A stretch of DNA of 15,853 nucleotides from an uncultured Opitutales bacterium (GTDB taxonomy: Bacteria; Verrucomicrobiota; Verrucomicrobiia; Opitutales; UBA2995): NCBI GenBank assembly GCA_937920335.1, contig CALGUT010000899.1, positions 1-15,853 of the forward strand, given 5' to 3'. A model generated the notes under the pieces. The model did not search any database and had not been told where the DNA came from. It saw nothing but the letters and a program-made list of their open reading frames with translations. Shown here one piece after another: positions 1 through 6,613 of this stretch (position 1 is its first letter; each line of letters starts with the position of its first letter). Both the position numbers and the translations under genes were made by a program.

Positions 1-10
1 TACTCAATTC

Positions 11-976
11 ATGAAATGGTTTCTCATATTTGTTCTGGCTGGTTCTATACTTCCGTTGTGGCTGGCAGGAAGTAGTGTTAGCTCTGAAGCGGATGAAGGA
101 TCCAAGAAGGAGTGGGGGATTTACGAGATGCTTACCCGTCGCTATTCGTGGGAGGAGCGATTGGATGATGCATCCAATGATCTGGGGGCAAATCCTCAGT
201 TTGTATTGTTTTTCAGAGATTTGAATCCCAGGCGTTCGTTTCCTGATGAACAAGTGAAGAGTGCGCATACTCGAAGTATGACGCCGGTGATCAGTTTGGA
301 AATAAGCGAGTGGGGTCGGGGTCGTGATGATGCCGGATATCTGAAAGGTGTCGCGGCCGGGCAGTTCGATGACTATTTTCGTCAGTGGGCGATGGACGCC
401 AAAGCGAATGGCCTTCCGTTGATTTTACGGTTTGGCTTTGAAATGAACGGAGATTGGTTCGCTTGGGGAGAGCAGCCCGAGACGTTTGTCATCGCGTGGC
501 GCCGGACTTATAATCTGTTTAAGGAGGTCGGTGCGGACAACGTTCAATGGATGTTTTCACCAAATGTCCTCTGGGATAAACGAACGGAAAAAAAAGACTT
601 TTATAACTATTATCCAGGTGCAGCCTACGTGGATCTAATAGGACTAGATGGTTATAATTTTGGAGACCATCACGATAAATGGCATGAATGGCAAACTTAC
701 GAGGAAGTGTTTGAGCGTACCATTCGGGCCAGCCTTAAGTTCAATAAACCCATTTACCTATCAGAAATCGGGTGTGCGGACGATAAGCGTAAACCAGCGT
801 GGATCAGGGATTTTCTCGAAAAAATCTCCAACGACGACCGGTTGGAAGGGTTTATATATTTCAACCACTTCAATCCTCGCAAGGGGGAGCCAAACTGGCG
901 TGTTGATAGTGATCCAGAGACTCTCAAAATCTTCCGCGAATGGGCCGCAGAAAACGAAGGAAAGCCTGAGTTATAG
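11..976 (+). CDS. Secreted GH26-like glycoside hydrolase (beta-mannanase type)
   Basis: The 321-residue protein starts with a hydrophobic signal peptide (about residues 1-25; LAGS at 18-21 has Ser where a lipobox would need Cys), so it is probably exported and released. The rest looks like a single TIM-barrel domain of the GH26 mannanase clan. FEMNG with Glu144 fits the acid/base site, and YLSEIGC with Glu252 fits the nucleophile on a later strand. GLDGYNFGD (211-219) is a further GH26-like segment. GH26 enzymes cleave beta-1,4-mannans or mixed beta-glucans, but the exact substrate cannot be read from the sequence. The residue before Glu144 is Phe143, where characterised mannanases usually have His. 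The ATG lies only 10 nt inside the window, so its upstream context is unseen. No carbohydrate-binding module or PEP-CTERM-like tail is present; the protein ends in a charged segment. Family assignment is fairly sure, substrate is not. Confidence 0.8.
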   Translation: MKWFLIFVLAGSILPLWLAGSSVSSEADEGSKKEWGIYEMLTRRYSWEERLDDASNDLGANPQFVLFFRDLNPRRSFPDEQVKSAHTRSMTPVISLEISEWGRGRDDAGYLKGVAAGQFDDYFRQWAMDAKANGLPLILRFGFEMNGDWFAWGEQPETFVIAWRRTYNLFKEVGADNVQWMFSPNVLWDKRTEKKDFYNYYPGAAYVDLIGLDGYNFGDHHDKWHEWQTYEEVFERTIRASLKFNKPIYLSEIGCADDKRKPAWIRDFLEKISNDDRLEGFIYFNHFNPRKGEPNWRVDSDPETLKIFREWAAENEGKPEL

Positions 977-1022
977 ATTTCTGCAACTTTTGGGTGTGTC
1001 GGAGGGTATTTGAGACACAACC

Positions 1023-1346
1023 ATGATACTTAAGCTTCTATTCTTAACTCTTTGTGCCTGGATTGCCTTTATGGTGCTACCAGGGATTCTGGCCTTTATC
1101 GTAGGCTGTATGCTGTTTGTCTTGTTGGGAGGGCTGGTCGTTTATCTACTAGGCTCAATTATTTCCCTCATTGCTTCCACAGCGTCTACCGTTGTTGGAG
1201 GGCTTTTCACCGCATTCCTGGTCTGCGCTGCTCTGATTGCTCTTACTTTTGTATTTCCAGTTCTAGTGGTCGGCGTGATCGCAGCAGGACTAGTTGTGCT
1301 GGCGGTAGGTAGCCTGATTAGCTGTGCAGTATTCGGGCTTGTGTAG
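1023..1346 (+). CDS. Small, almost uncharged membrane protein of unknown function
   Basis: I do not recognise this 107-residue protein. It is hydrophobic from end to end: Lys4 is the only charged residue (no Asp, Glu, Arg or His). It could form three or four membrane segments, roughly 5-27, 30-50, 57-76 and 78-105, with Ser/Thr/Gly-rich turns between them and Cys at 11, 29, 68 and 101. It begins 46 nt after the GH26-like gene on the same strand and may be co-transcribed with it. A GGAGGG sits at 1001-1006, but 16 nt from the ATG, which is too far for a normal ribosome-binding site; no other usual start codon is available in frame nearby. No longer frame competes on the opposite strand. It is probably a real inner-membrane protein; function unknown. 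Confidence 0.6.
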   Translation: MILKLLFLTLCAWIAFMVLPGILAFIVGCMLFVLLGGLVVYLLGSIISLIASTASTVVGGLFTAFLVCAALIALTFVFPVLVVGVIAAGLVVLAVGSLISCAVFGLV

Positions 1347-1357
1347 ACTGAGTTTCC

Positions 1358-1846
1358 TCAACCTTGTCGGAGGAACTTGTGTTGTCCGATAACCGCTGTG
1401 AGCTGCATTTTGCGCATCCAGCTCATATATTCGTTAACCAGTGTGTAGTGGGTCGCTCCGTTGGTAATATCGGTTAAAGTGCCTGCATACATACGATCAG
1501 TGACATGGAGGGCCGTTTTCCAGTTTGCGTCACGAGAAGCACGGGTCACATGTCCGGCATAGCCAGTTCGTCCTGTTCTTCCAGTTGCAGCCGCATTTAA
1601 GGACGTAAAAGCGTAAGGCTTCTTCACTACCTTGTAGATCTTTCTGGGATTTCCATCCGCTCGGTTGTTGATGACGTTGGCAACCGCGATCATTCCTTTT
1701 TCCCCTTGATTGGATGCTTCCAGGATCAAGCAGGCTGCGACGATTTGCCGTTCCCAAGGATCCGGTGTGTAGGTTGAAGCGGTTGTCTGGGATTGAAGTC
1801 CCAAACCGGCCAAAATGGCCAATATGCTTAGTTTTATTTTTTTCAT
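1358..1846 (-). CDS. Exported SleB-type cell-wall hydrolase (Hydrolase_2 family)
   Basis: With the ATG at 1846 the product has 162 residues and opens with a classical signal peptide (MKKIKLSILAILAGLGLQ, then Ser/Thr/Ala), so it acts in the periplasm. The remainder fits the SleB/CwlJ hydrolase family: Glu43 in ILEASNQG is the expected catalytic acid, followed by IAVANVINNRAD (53-64), the YAF segment (78-80), NGATHY (129-134) and the closing IGQHKF (153-158). This family cleaves the glycan backbone of peptidoglycan, in spore cortex or in Gram-negative cell-wall turnover. The frame is open back to a TTG at 1942, but that version would put 32 polar residues before the signal peptide, so the internal ATG is preferred. 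No Shine-Dalgarno motif precedes either start. The gene is convergent with the small membrane protein, only 11 nt away, and is transcribed away from the glc operon terminus. Confidence 0.82.
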   Translation of the reverse strand: MKKIKLSILAILAGLGLQSQTTASTYTPDPWERQIVAACLILEASNQGEKGMIAVANVINNRADGNPRKIYKVVKKPYAFTSLNAAATGRTGRTGYAGHVTRASRDANWKTALHVTDRMYAGTLTDITNGATHYTLVNEYMSWMRKMQLTAVIGQHKFLRQG

Positions 1847-2017
1847 AACGATTCGTTTTTTCGGGGTAACCGATCTTAGAATCGAATTAGGAGGGGCGAA
1901 CCTGCGTTTATTTTTCGCGAGTGCAACCTCTATTTTCGTCAAAAAGAGACTGTCTGTTTGAGCGTGGGTTCCGCTGCCGAGAACTCTTCCCTCATTTTAG
2001 TGGAATCCCGTATGAAC

Positions 2018-2039
2018 GCCTTCAGACTATTCTAAAGGC
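2018..2039 (-). terminator. Stem-loop after glcF, possible transcript end of the glc operon
   Basis: As minus-strand RNA this 22-nt stretch folds into a 9-bp stem (arms GCCUUUAGA and UCUGAAGGC, with one U-G wobble) closed by an AUAG loop. It begins 16 nt after the glcF stop. On the plus strand the wobble becomes a C-A mismatch, so the hairpin favours minus-strand transcripts. There is no run of U after it, so it may be a Rho-dependent end or a 3' stabilising stem rather than a classical intrinsic terminator. Confidence 0.42.
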
Positions 2040-2055
2040 TATCAAGTAATATCTT

Positions 2056-3312
2056 TTAGTCGCTGTAGGCTTTTGCGAGGATCTGCACAGTATGTAGAAC
2101 CGGCGGTGCCTTTTCGTAACTCTCCAAGTGCTTTTGAATCTGTGTCATGCACCCTATGTTTCCTAATGCTACGGCATCTGGTTCGGTTGACATGAGGTTC
2201 GTCACCTTTTTCTCGCCGAGCGCGCGGGCTACATCAGGCTTTTCAATATTGTAAATTCCGGCAGATCCGCAGCAGATTTCCCAATCGGGCGGCTCGAGAA
2301 GCGTCAGATTGGGAATGGCTGTAAGAATATTTCTAGGGGCCGAACGTTCCCCTTGTGCGTGGGCCAAGTGGCAGGCATCGTGATAAACCACATTCATGGA
2401 TTCTGCCAATGGAGGTGGTTGTATGAGCCCTATCTCATCTAAATAGCTGCTTATATCCTTTGTTTTGTCAGCGAGGGCAATCGCTTCGGCTTCGTCAGGT
2501 TCTCCTGCGAATAGGATCGAATATTCGTTGATGCCAGATCCGCATCCTGCAGCGTTGGTGATTAGAGCATCCACGTCATCGGGAATTGAACGGATTAGTT
2601 GGCGGGCTGTTTTCAGTGCACGTTTTTCGGCACCGGTATGTAAAGCGAGTGCTCCGCAGCAGGCCTGGTCTTTTGGGATTACTGTTTCAACTCCGTTTGC
2701 ACTCAAAACCTCAAGGGTCGCTCGGTTGATTTCAGGCGCCAGCACCTGTTGGACACAGCCAGTCAAGAGGGCAACCCGACCTCTTCGCGGACCCTTTGCT
2801 GGATATATTTCAGGTAGGTATTCCGCTTTGGGAAGAGTGGGAGGTAGTAGGTCAAGCGCGGGCTGAATTGACTTAGGCATGAGTCCCTTGAAAGGGCGAA
2901 CGAGACCCCCAGCACGAAATGCCCATTTGGCACGATTCGGATAAGGGAGTGTATTAAGTATCATGCTACGCATCAATTTCCGTCCAAGTGGCTGTGAGCG
3001 TTCGCTCTCAGCTTTAGCTCGGAATGCGGTTATCAAATGGTCATACTCTACGCCTGAGGGACAGGCGGTAATACAGGCGTCACAACCCAGGCAATTGTCT
3101 ATGGGGCCCAGGGCATCTTCCATCGGCACGCTCCCTTCCAATACTTCCTTTATTAAGAAAATCCTACCGCGTGGGGAGTTGATTTCCTCTCCCATCTCAT
3201 CATAGGTAGGACAAGTAGGTAAGCAAAACCCGCAGTGAACACAGGCTTCGACTCCCTGTGTGAGGGCCTTGGATTTTGGGCCGAGCGAGGCTTTATCGAT
3301 AGCGTGTTGCAT
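2056..3312 (-). CDS. glcF: Glycolate oxidase iron-sulfur subunit GlcF
   Basis: This 418-residue protein is the electron-transfer subunit of the glycolate oxidase complex GlcDEF, carrying electrons from the flavin subunits towards the quinone pool. The N terminus holds two 4Fe-4S motifs, Cys24/27/30 with Cys34 and Cys74/77/80 with Cys84, each in the bacterial ferredoxin arrangement. The C-terminal half has the two CCG cysteine-rich domains expected for GlcF and heterodisulfide reductase-type subunits: Cys218-Cys219-Gly and Cys347-Cys348-Gly, with accompanying cysteines at 186, 257, 314 and 388. Length is normal for GlcF. The ATG lies 5 nt after the glcE stop, so translation is probably coupled. 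It is the last gene of the operon. LutA-type lactate utilisation proteins and the anaerobic glycerol-3-phosphate dehydrogenase subunit share the fold, but the glcD-glcE-glcF order makes GlcF the best call. Confidence 0.93.
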   Translation of the reverse strand: MQHAIDKASLGPKSKALTQGVEACVHCGFCLPTCPTYDEMGEEINSPRGRIFLIKEVLEGSVPMEDALGPIDNCLGCDACITACPSGVEYDHLITAFRAKAESERSQPLGRKLMRSMILNTLPYPNRAKWAFRAGGLVRPFKGLMPKSIQPALDLLPPTLPKAEYLPEIYPAKGPRRGRVALLTGCVQQVLAPEINRATLEVLSANGVETVIPKDQACCGALALHTGAEKRALKTARQLIRSIPDDVDALITNAAGCGSGINEYSILFAGEPDEAEAIALADKTKDISSYLDEIGLIQPPPLAESMNVVYHDACHLAHAQGERSAPRNILTAIPNLTLLEPPDWEICCGSAGIYNIEKPDVARALGEKKVTNLMSTEPDAVALGNIGCMTQIQKHLESYEKAPPVLHTVQILAKAYSD

Positions 3313-3317
3313 GGTGG

Positions 3318-4427
3318 TCAGGCAGGTTCGGCTGCAGTGGCAGTAAATGGGAGAAACAGACCCTTTGGATCCAGCGCTTTTTGAATACGATTGACGAAAC
3401 TGAGTCCGGTTGTTTGCCCGAAAATGGGGAGTGCTTCCGTCTGTCCGAACAGTTGAAGACCGCTTAAATGAAGTTTTTTTAGCTGCGTATCCAGGGTTTT
3501 ACAGAGTGGGGCGTCCGATGAAGCGAGGTATAGGGATTTGCCGCCATTTGAAAGATGCCAGTTCCAGTCCGATTGCCTCACTATTTCTAAAAGCTGGTTG
3601 GCTGAGCTGGGGTTCGTTGCGACTTTGAAAAGCTGAGCTCCTTCGCCTTTCCATGAAAAGTCATTAATGGAGCTCCATCGCTTGGATTCGTGAACCCCCA
3701 GCGTTATCTCCAGCGGTTGGCCAACGATTGCTTCTAGCCCAGCTTTCCGAGCGGCCATGGTCGGCTCCTGGTAACCGAGACGTAAGTGGAGTTCGTTAGA
3801 GGAGCTGAGTTCAACGCCTTCGAGGTCGAAACCTAGAAGTTTCGGCAGGATCTTGATGGCATCATTCGACGAATCAAACGAAGCGCTAAGTGTTACATAG
3901 GTCTTGGGCTCGGGAAACACCTTGAAGGAAAGTTCCGCCATAATTCCAAGCCGGCCAATACTTCCGTTAAAGAGTTTTGGAAAATCGAAACCAGCGGCGT
4001 TCTTGACTACTTTGCCGCCACCTTTGACGTAATTGCCCAAACCATCTATAAAGCGAACGCCAATGATAAAGTCTTTGAGAGGTCCGTAGCGGTAGGCGCC
4101 GGGTCCTGATAGTCCAGCAGCTACGGCACCCCCAATGGTAGCACCCTTATTAGCGAACGGAGGAGTGAATGGTAGATACTGTCCGTTTTCTCCGAGTGCC
4201 GCTACCACGTCACTTAAGGTTGTTCCGGCATTGACGGTGATAGTGTATTCGGACGCTTGGTACTCTATGATTCCTGAAATGCCACGCATATCAACCAGTG
4301 TCGTTTCCTGGTCCGTTTGTGTAAGCGAAGGTTTAGTCCCTCCTCCTATTGGTAGGAGTGAGCTTTCTGAGTGAACTAGATCGATGATCTCTGCAATCGA
4401 GCCAGGTCGCGTGATGTTTTTGTCCAT
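3318..4427 (-). CDS. glcE: Glycolate oxidase FAD-binding subunit GlcE
   Basis: The product (369 residues) is the smaller flavin-binding subunit of glycolate oxidase, with one PCMH-type FAD domain and a shorter C-terminal part than GlcD. Visible family marks are the IGGGTK loop (27-32), ATIGGAVAAGLSGP (96-109), which wraps the FAD pyrophosphate, and GGKVVKNAAGFD (137-148), followed by GRLGIMAELSFKVFP (158-172). That Lys-Asn-Ala-Ala-Gly-Asp/Asn segment is typical of GlcE. In E. coli all three subunits are needed for activity. The gene begins 8 nt after the glcD stop and ends 5 nt before glcF. Length is close to the E. coli protein (about 350). Nothing looks damaged. No Shine-Dalgarno motif stands before the ATG, so expression probably depends on coupling to glcD translation. 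Confidence 0.92.
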   Translation of the reverse strand: MDKNITRPGSIAEIIDLVHSESSLLPIGGGTKPSLTQTDQETTLVDMRGISGIIEYQASEYTITVNAGTTLSDVVAALGENGQYLPFTPPFANKGATIGGAVAAGLSGPGAYRYGPLKDFIIGVRFIDGLGNYVKGGGKVVKNAAGFDFPKLFNGSIGRLGIMAELSFKVFPEPKTYVTLSASFDSSNDAIKILPKLLGFDLEGVELSSSNELHLRLGYQEPTMAARKAGLEAIVGQPLEITLGVHESKRWSSINDFSWKGEGAQLFKVATNPSSANQLLEIVRQSDWNWHLSNGGKSLYLASSDAPLCKTLDTQLKKLHLSGLQLFGQTEALPIFGQTTGLSFVNRIQKALDPKGLFLPFTATAAEPA

Positions 4428-4435
4428 AGCTCTGA

Positions 4436-5875
4436 CTATTCCCGTGAGATTATTCCGGCCTTTTCCAGAGGGTGAGATCCGACTGTCGAAAGTGCGGGCG
4501 CTTCGCCTCCAGGAAACATTTTTCCTCGGTTAGCGATTTCCTTGGGGTCAATGGCTGCCCGAACCCGTTTCATGCATTCGAGATCAATTTCGGAGAACAT
4601 CTCTGGCATGTAGGCTTTCTTTTCCACACCGACCCCATGTTCACCGGTAATCGAGCCGCCCATTTCGACGCACATCTTGAGTATTTTACCGGCTAGTTCT
4701 TCCGCCCGGTGAAGTGCACCTTCTTCTTTACCATTAAACATGATCAGGGGGTGCAGATTACCGTCTCCCGCGTGAAACACATTCGCTACGTCAATGCCGT
4801 ATTCCTTGCTGTAGGTTTCAATCTTAACCAGCGCTTCTCCCAGCCGTGAACGGGGTACCACGCCGTCTTGGACGAGGTAATCGGGGGAAAGTCGACCTAC
4901 TGCTGAAAACGCGCTCTTCCGGCCTTTCCAGATTGTCAGGCGCTCGGCCTCGTTAGCCGCAACTCGTGTTTCATACGCACCGGTGTTTTCTATCAAAGCC
5001 AGCAGGTGTTTGAAATCTTCTTCAACCGCGTCTGTCTCGCCTTCGAGCTCAACGATCAATAACGCTTCAGCGTCTTGAGGGTAGCCGGCTTTGACCGCCA
5101 TTTCAGCAGCTTTAATCGCTAGTCGATCCATGATTTCCATTGCTCCCGGAAGCAGTCCGGAATCTACCACACTCGACACAGCATCTCCCGCTTTTTTGAG
5201 TGAATTGTAAGCGGCTAGGAGGGTGCAGTATCTCTGAGGTTTGGGAGTGAGTCGGAGGGTGACCTCCAGGGCAACGCCGAATAGGCCTTCGTTTCCGCAG
5301 AAGAAGCCCGAGGCGTCTGGACCGAGGGTGTCTCCTGATTCACTTCCAATTTCGATCACTTCTCCGTCGGCAAGTACTGCTTTGATCGCGAGCACGTGAT
5401 TGGCTGTCATTCCGTACTTCAAACAGTGGGCTCCACCCGAATTAAACGCGAGGTTCCCGCCGATGGTACAGATCTGCTGGCTGCTTGGGTCAGGTGCGTA
5501 ATAAAGACCGTGAGCAGCCACAGCTTGACTGACTTTGAGGTTAACGGTGCCGGCCTGAACAACAGTAAAGCGATTTTCCGGATCGATCTTCAGGATTTTA
5601 TTCAGTCGATTCAGAGTGATTACGATGCCTCCCTCTACGGGCATAGATCCACCTGAGAGGCTGGTTCCACTGCCACGGGCTACAAACGGAATTCCAGCTT
5701 TATGACAAAGGCGAACGGTTGCTATTACCTCTTCATTGGATTCTGGAACGACCACTGCAAGTGGTTCAGATCGGAAAGAGGTTAGTCCGTCCGTTTCGTA
5801 GGTTATCAGCTGGGATTTCTTGGTGAAAAGCCGGTCTGAAGGATAAAGCTTGGCGAGTTCGGGTAATAATTCCAT
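4436..5875 (-). CDS. glcD: Glycolate oxidase catalytic flavoprotein subunit GlcD
   Basis: GlcD (479 residues; about 499 in E. coli) is the main flavin subunit that oxidises glycolate, and often D-lactate, to glyoxylate or pyruvate. The N-terminal PCMH FAD domain contains the ARGSGTSLSGG loop (66-76) and TIGGNLAFNSGGAHCLKYG (137-155). The C-terminal FAD-oxidase domain carries HAGDGNLHP (368-376) and SITGEHGVGVEKK (408-420), whose histidines belong to the substrate and flavin site of the VAO family. The C-terminal motif that usually reads NPGKxFP is NRGKMFP here (449-455). It is the first gene of the glcDEF operon. An AAGGA at 5888-5892 lies 12 nt upstream of the ATG, a little far for a ribosome-binding site, and a hairpin element stands just before it. 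D-lactate dehydrogenase is the main alternative function, but the neighbouring glcE and glcF favour glycolate. Confidence 0.93.
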   Translation of the reverse strand: MELLPELAKLYPSDRLFTKKSQLITYETDGLTSFRSEPLAVVVPESNEEVIATVRLCHKAGIPFVARGSGTSLSGGSMPVEGGIVITLNRLNKILKIDPENRFTVVQAGTVNLKVSQAVAAHGLYYAPDPSSQQICTIGGNLAFNSGGAHCLKYGMTANHVLAIKAVLADGEVIEIGSESGDTLGPDASGFFCGNEGLFGVALEVTLRLTPKPQRYCTLLAAYNSLKKAGDAVSSVVDSGLLPGAMEIMDRLAIKAAEMAVKAGYPQDAEALLIVELEGETDAVEEDFKHLLALIENTGAYETRVAANEAERLTIWKGRKSAFSAVGRLSPDYLVQDGVVPRSRLGEALVKIETYSKEYGIDVANVFHAGDGNLHPLIMFNGKEEGALHRAEELAGKILKMCVEMGGSITGEHGVGVEKKAYMPEMFSEIDLECMKRVRAAIDPKEIANRGKMFPGGEAPALSTVGSHPLEKAGIISRE

Positions 5876-5898
5876 CGGGAATTGGTATCCTTCGCTCC

Positions 5899-5928
5899 GG
5901 CTTGTATCAAATCAAGCCTGTTTGCTTG
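5899..5928 (-). promoter_or_regulatory. Dyad element with competing stems in the glcD leader
   Basis: On the plus strand GGCTTG (5899-5904), CAAGCC (5913-5918) and GCTTG (5924-5928) occur in a row. The middle arm can pair with either neighbour (6 bp over an 8-nt loop, or 5 bp over a 6-nt loop), so the two hairpins exclude each other. The element ends 23 nt before the glcD ATG. It may be an operator for a regulator of glycolate use or an RNA leader structure. No U-run follows, so it is not a plain terminator. The role is inferred only. Confidence 0.33.
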
Positions 5929-5948
5929 CGGTCTTAGAGAATGAATAA

Positions 5949-5966
5949 CATCCCGCAAACGGGATG
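5949..5966 (-). terminator. Terminator-like hairpin after the RRM gene
   Basis: A perfect 7-bp stem (CATCCCG / CGGGATG) with a 4-nt loop begins 7 nt after the stop codon of the RNA-binding protein gene. In minus-strand RNA it is followed by UUAUUCAUUCU, a U-rich though broken tail. It probably separates this gene from glcD downstream, and so the glc operon should have its own promoter between about 5890 and 5948. Confidence 0.6.
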
Positions 5967-5973
5967 CGCTTGC

Positions 5974-6426
5974 TCAGCTACTTCTGTAGCCGCCGCCGCC
6001 GCGGTTGCCTCCACGTCGTCCGTGTCCTTCTCCACGGCGAGAGCTGCCACCGTGATCGCCATCTCGTGAGTCGCCACCGGTTTGACCTCGGAATCCTCCA
6101 CCACCGCCTTCGCGGTTTCCGCGGTAACCTCCGCTGTCGCGACCTCTTCGGTCGTCAAAGCTGCGGTCAGGTCGGCGTTCCCGTTCGAGAGCGAGCTTGA
6201 TCGTTGCTTCACGACCGAGAAGTTCTTTTCCGTTAAGCTGCTCTATAGCGCTTAATGCTTCGTTTTCACTGGACATGGTCACGAAACCGAATCCGCGTGA
6301 ATCCCCTGTGCCGCGATCAGTTACGACGATCGCCTCGAGTACGGTTCCAGCCCCCATAAAGTGGTCGGAAAGATCTTGTTGGGTAACCGCAAAATTAAGG
6401 TTACCTACATATAATTTGTTATTCAT
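5974..6426 (-). CDS. Glycine-rich RNA-binding protein with one RRM
   Basis: The 150-residue protein has one RNA recognition motif at residues 3-80 and a low-complexity tail. RNP2 is LYVGNL (5-10) and RNP1 is RGFGFVTM (44-51), with the aromatic residues that stack on RNA in place (Tyr6, Phe46, Phe48). Residues 84-150 are almost only Gly, Arg, Ser and Asp, in RGG/GGYR-like repeats, as in eukaryotic glycine-rich proteins and the cyanobacterial Rbp family, where the tail adds RNA affinity and cold responses have been reported. The RNA targets here are unknown. It is a single-gene unit: 187 nt of non-coding DNA upstream and a hairpin terminator downstream. No Shine-Dalgarno motif lies at the usual distance; a GAGGAT ends 18 nt before the ATG. 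The start is certain because RNP2 begins five residues in. Confidence 0.9.
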   Translation of the reverse strand: MNNKLYVGNLNFAVTQQDLSDHFMGAGTVLEAIVVTDRGTGDSRGFGFVTMSSENEALSAIEQLNGKELLGREATIKLALERERRPDRSFDDRRGRDSGGYRGNREGGGGGFRGQTGGDSRDGDHGGSSRRGEGHGRRGGNRGGGGYRSS

Positions 6427-6613
6427 ATTGATTGGTAAAAATCGATCCTCGTATCCGAGTTAGGTGTGAGCGTCAGGGTGGGGGCAATAATTTGAGGCGA
6501 GCGGAAAGCGCGAGGAGTTTTCTTAGAATAGAATTACGAGATAAATTTGATATAGTATTGGGAATTGGATTACTCTGAATCGCAACCTGAAAGGGACAGA
6601 AAATCCATATTTG
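6427..6613. other. Non-coding region between the helicase gene and the RRM gene
   Basis: This 187-bp stretch must hold the end of the long hit-to-helicase transcript and the promoter and 5' leader of the RRM gene. I find no convincing intrinsic terminator and no clear -35/-10 pair. The middle (about 6520-6560) is AT-rich. A 4-bp stem with a GATA loop on the minus strand (6448-6459) lies about 20 nt before the RRM start codon and is too short to call. Confidence 0.5.

Noticed and set aside
62..73. Lipobox at the end of the GH26 signal peptide
   Set aside because: The sequence is LAGS, with Ser and not Cys at the position that would be lipidated.
900..976. Possible PEP-CTERM sorting tail on the GH26-like protein, suggested by the exosortase in the window
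   Set aside because: The C terminus is polar and charged, without a Pro-Glu-Pro motif, membrane helix or basic end.
1354..1375. TTCCTC/GAGGAA inverted repeat at the convergent gene ends
   Set aside because: Only 6 bp with a 10-nt loop and no T-run on either side; too weak to call a bidirectional terminator.
1847..1942. Longer N terminus of the SleB-type hydrolase from a TTG start
   Set aside because: It would place 32 polar residues before a clear signal peptide; the ATG at 1846 gives a normal exported protein.
2465..2866. Plus-strand open frame of 133 codons
   Set aside because: It lies fully inside glcF on the opposite strand and shows no recognisable domain.
5934..6212. Ala/Val/Glu-rich open frame on the minus strand within the RRM gene
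   Set aside because: It overlaps the glycine-rich tail of the RRM gene in another frame; the low-complexity GGC/GGT repeats there make open frames by composition alone.
6448..6459. CTCG-GATA-CGAG hairpin before the RRM gene
   Set aside because: A 4-bp stem can occur by chance; no Rho-independent or riboswitch pattern around it.
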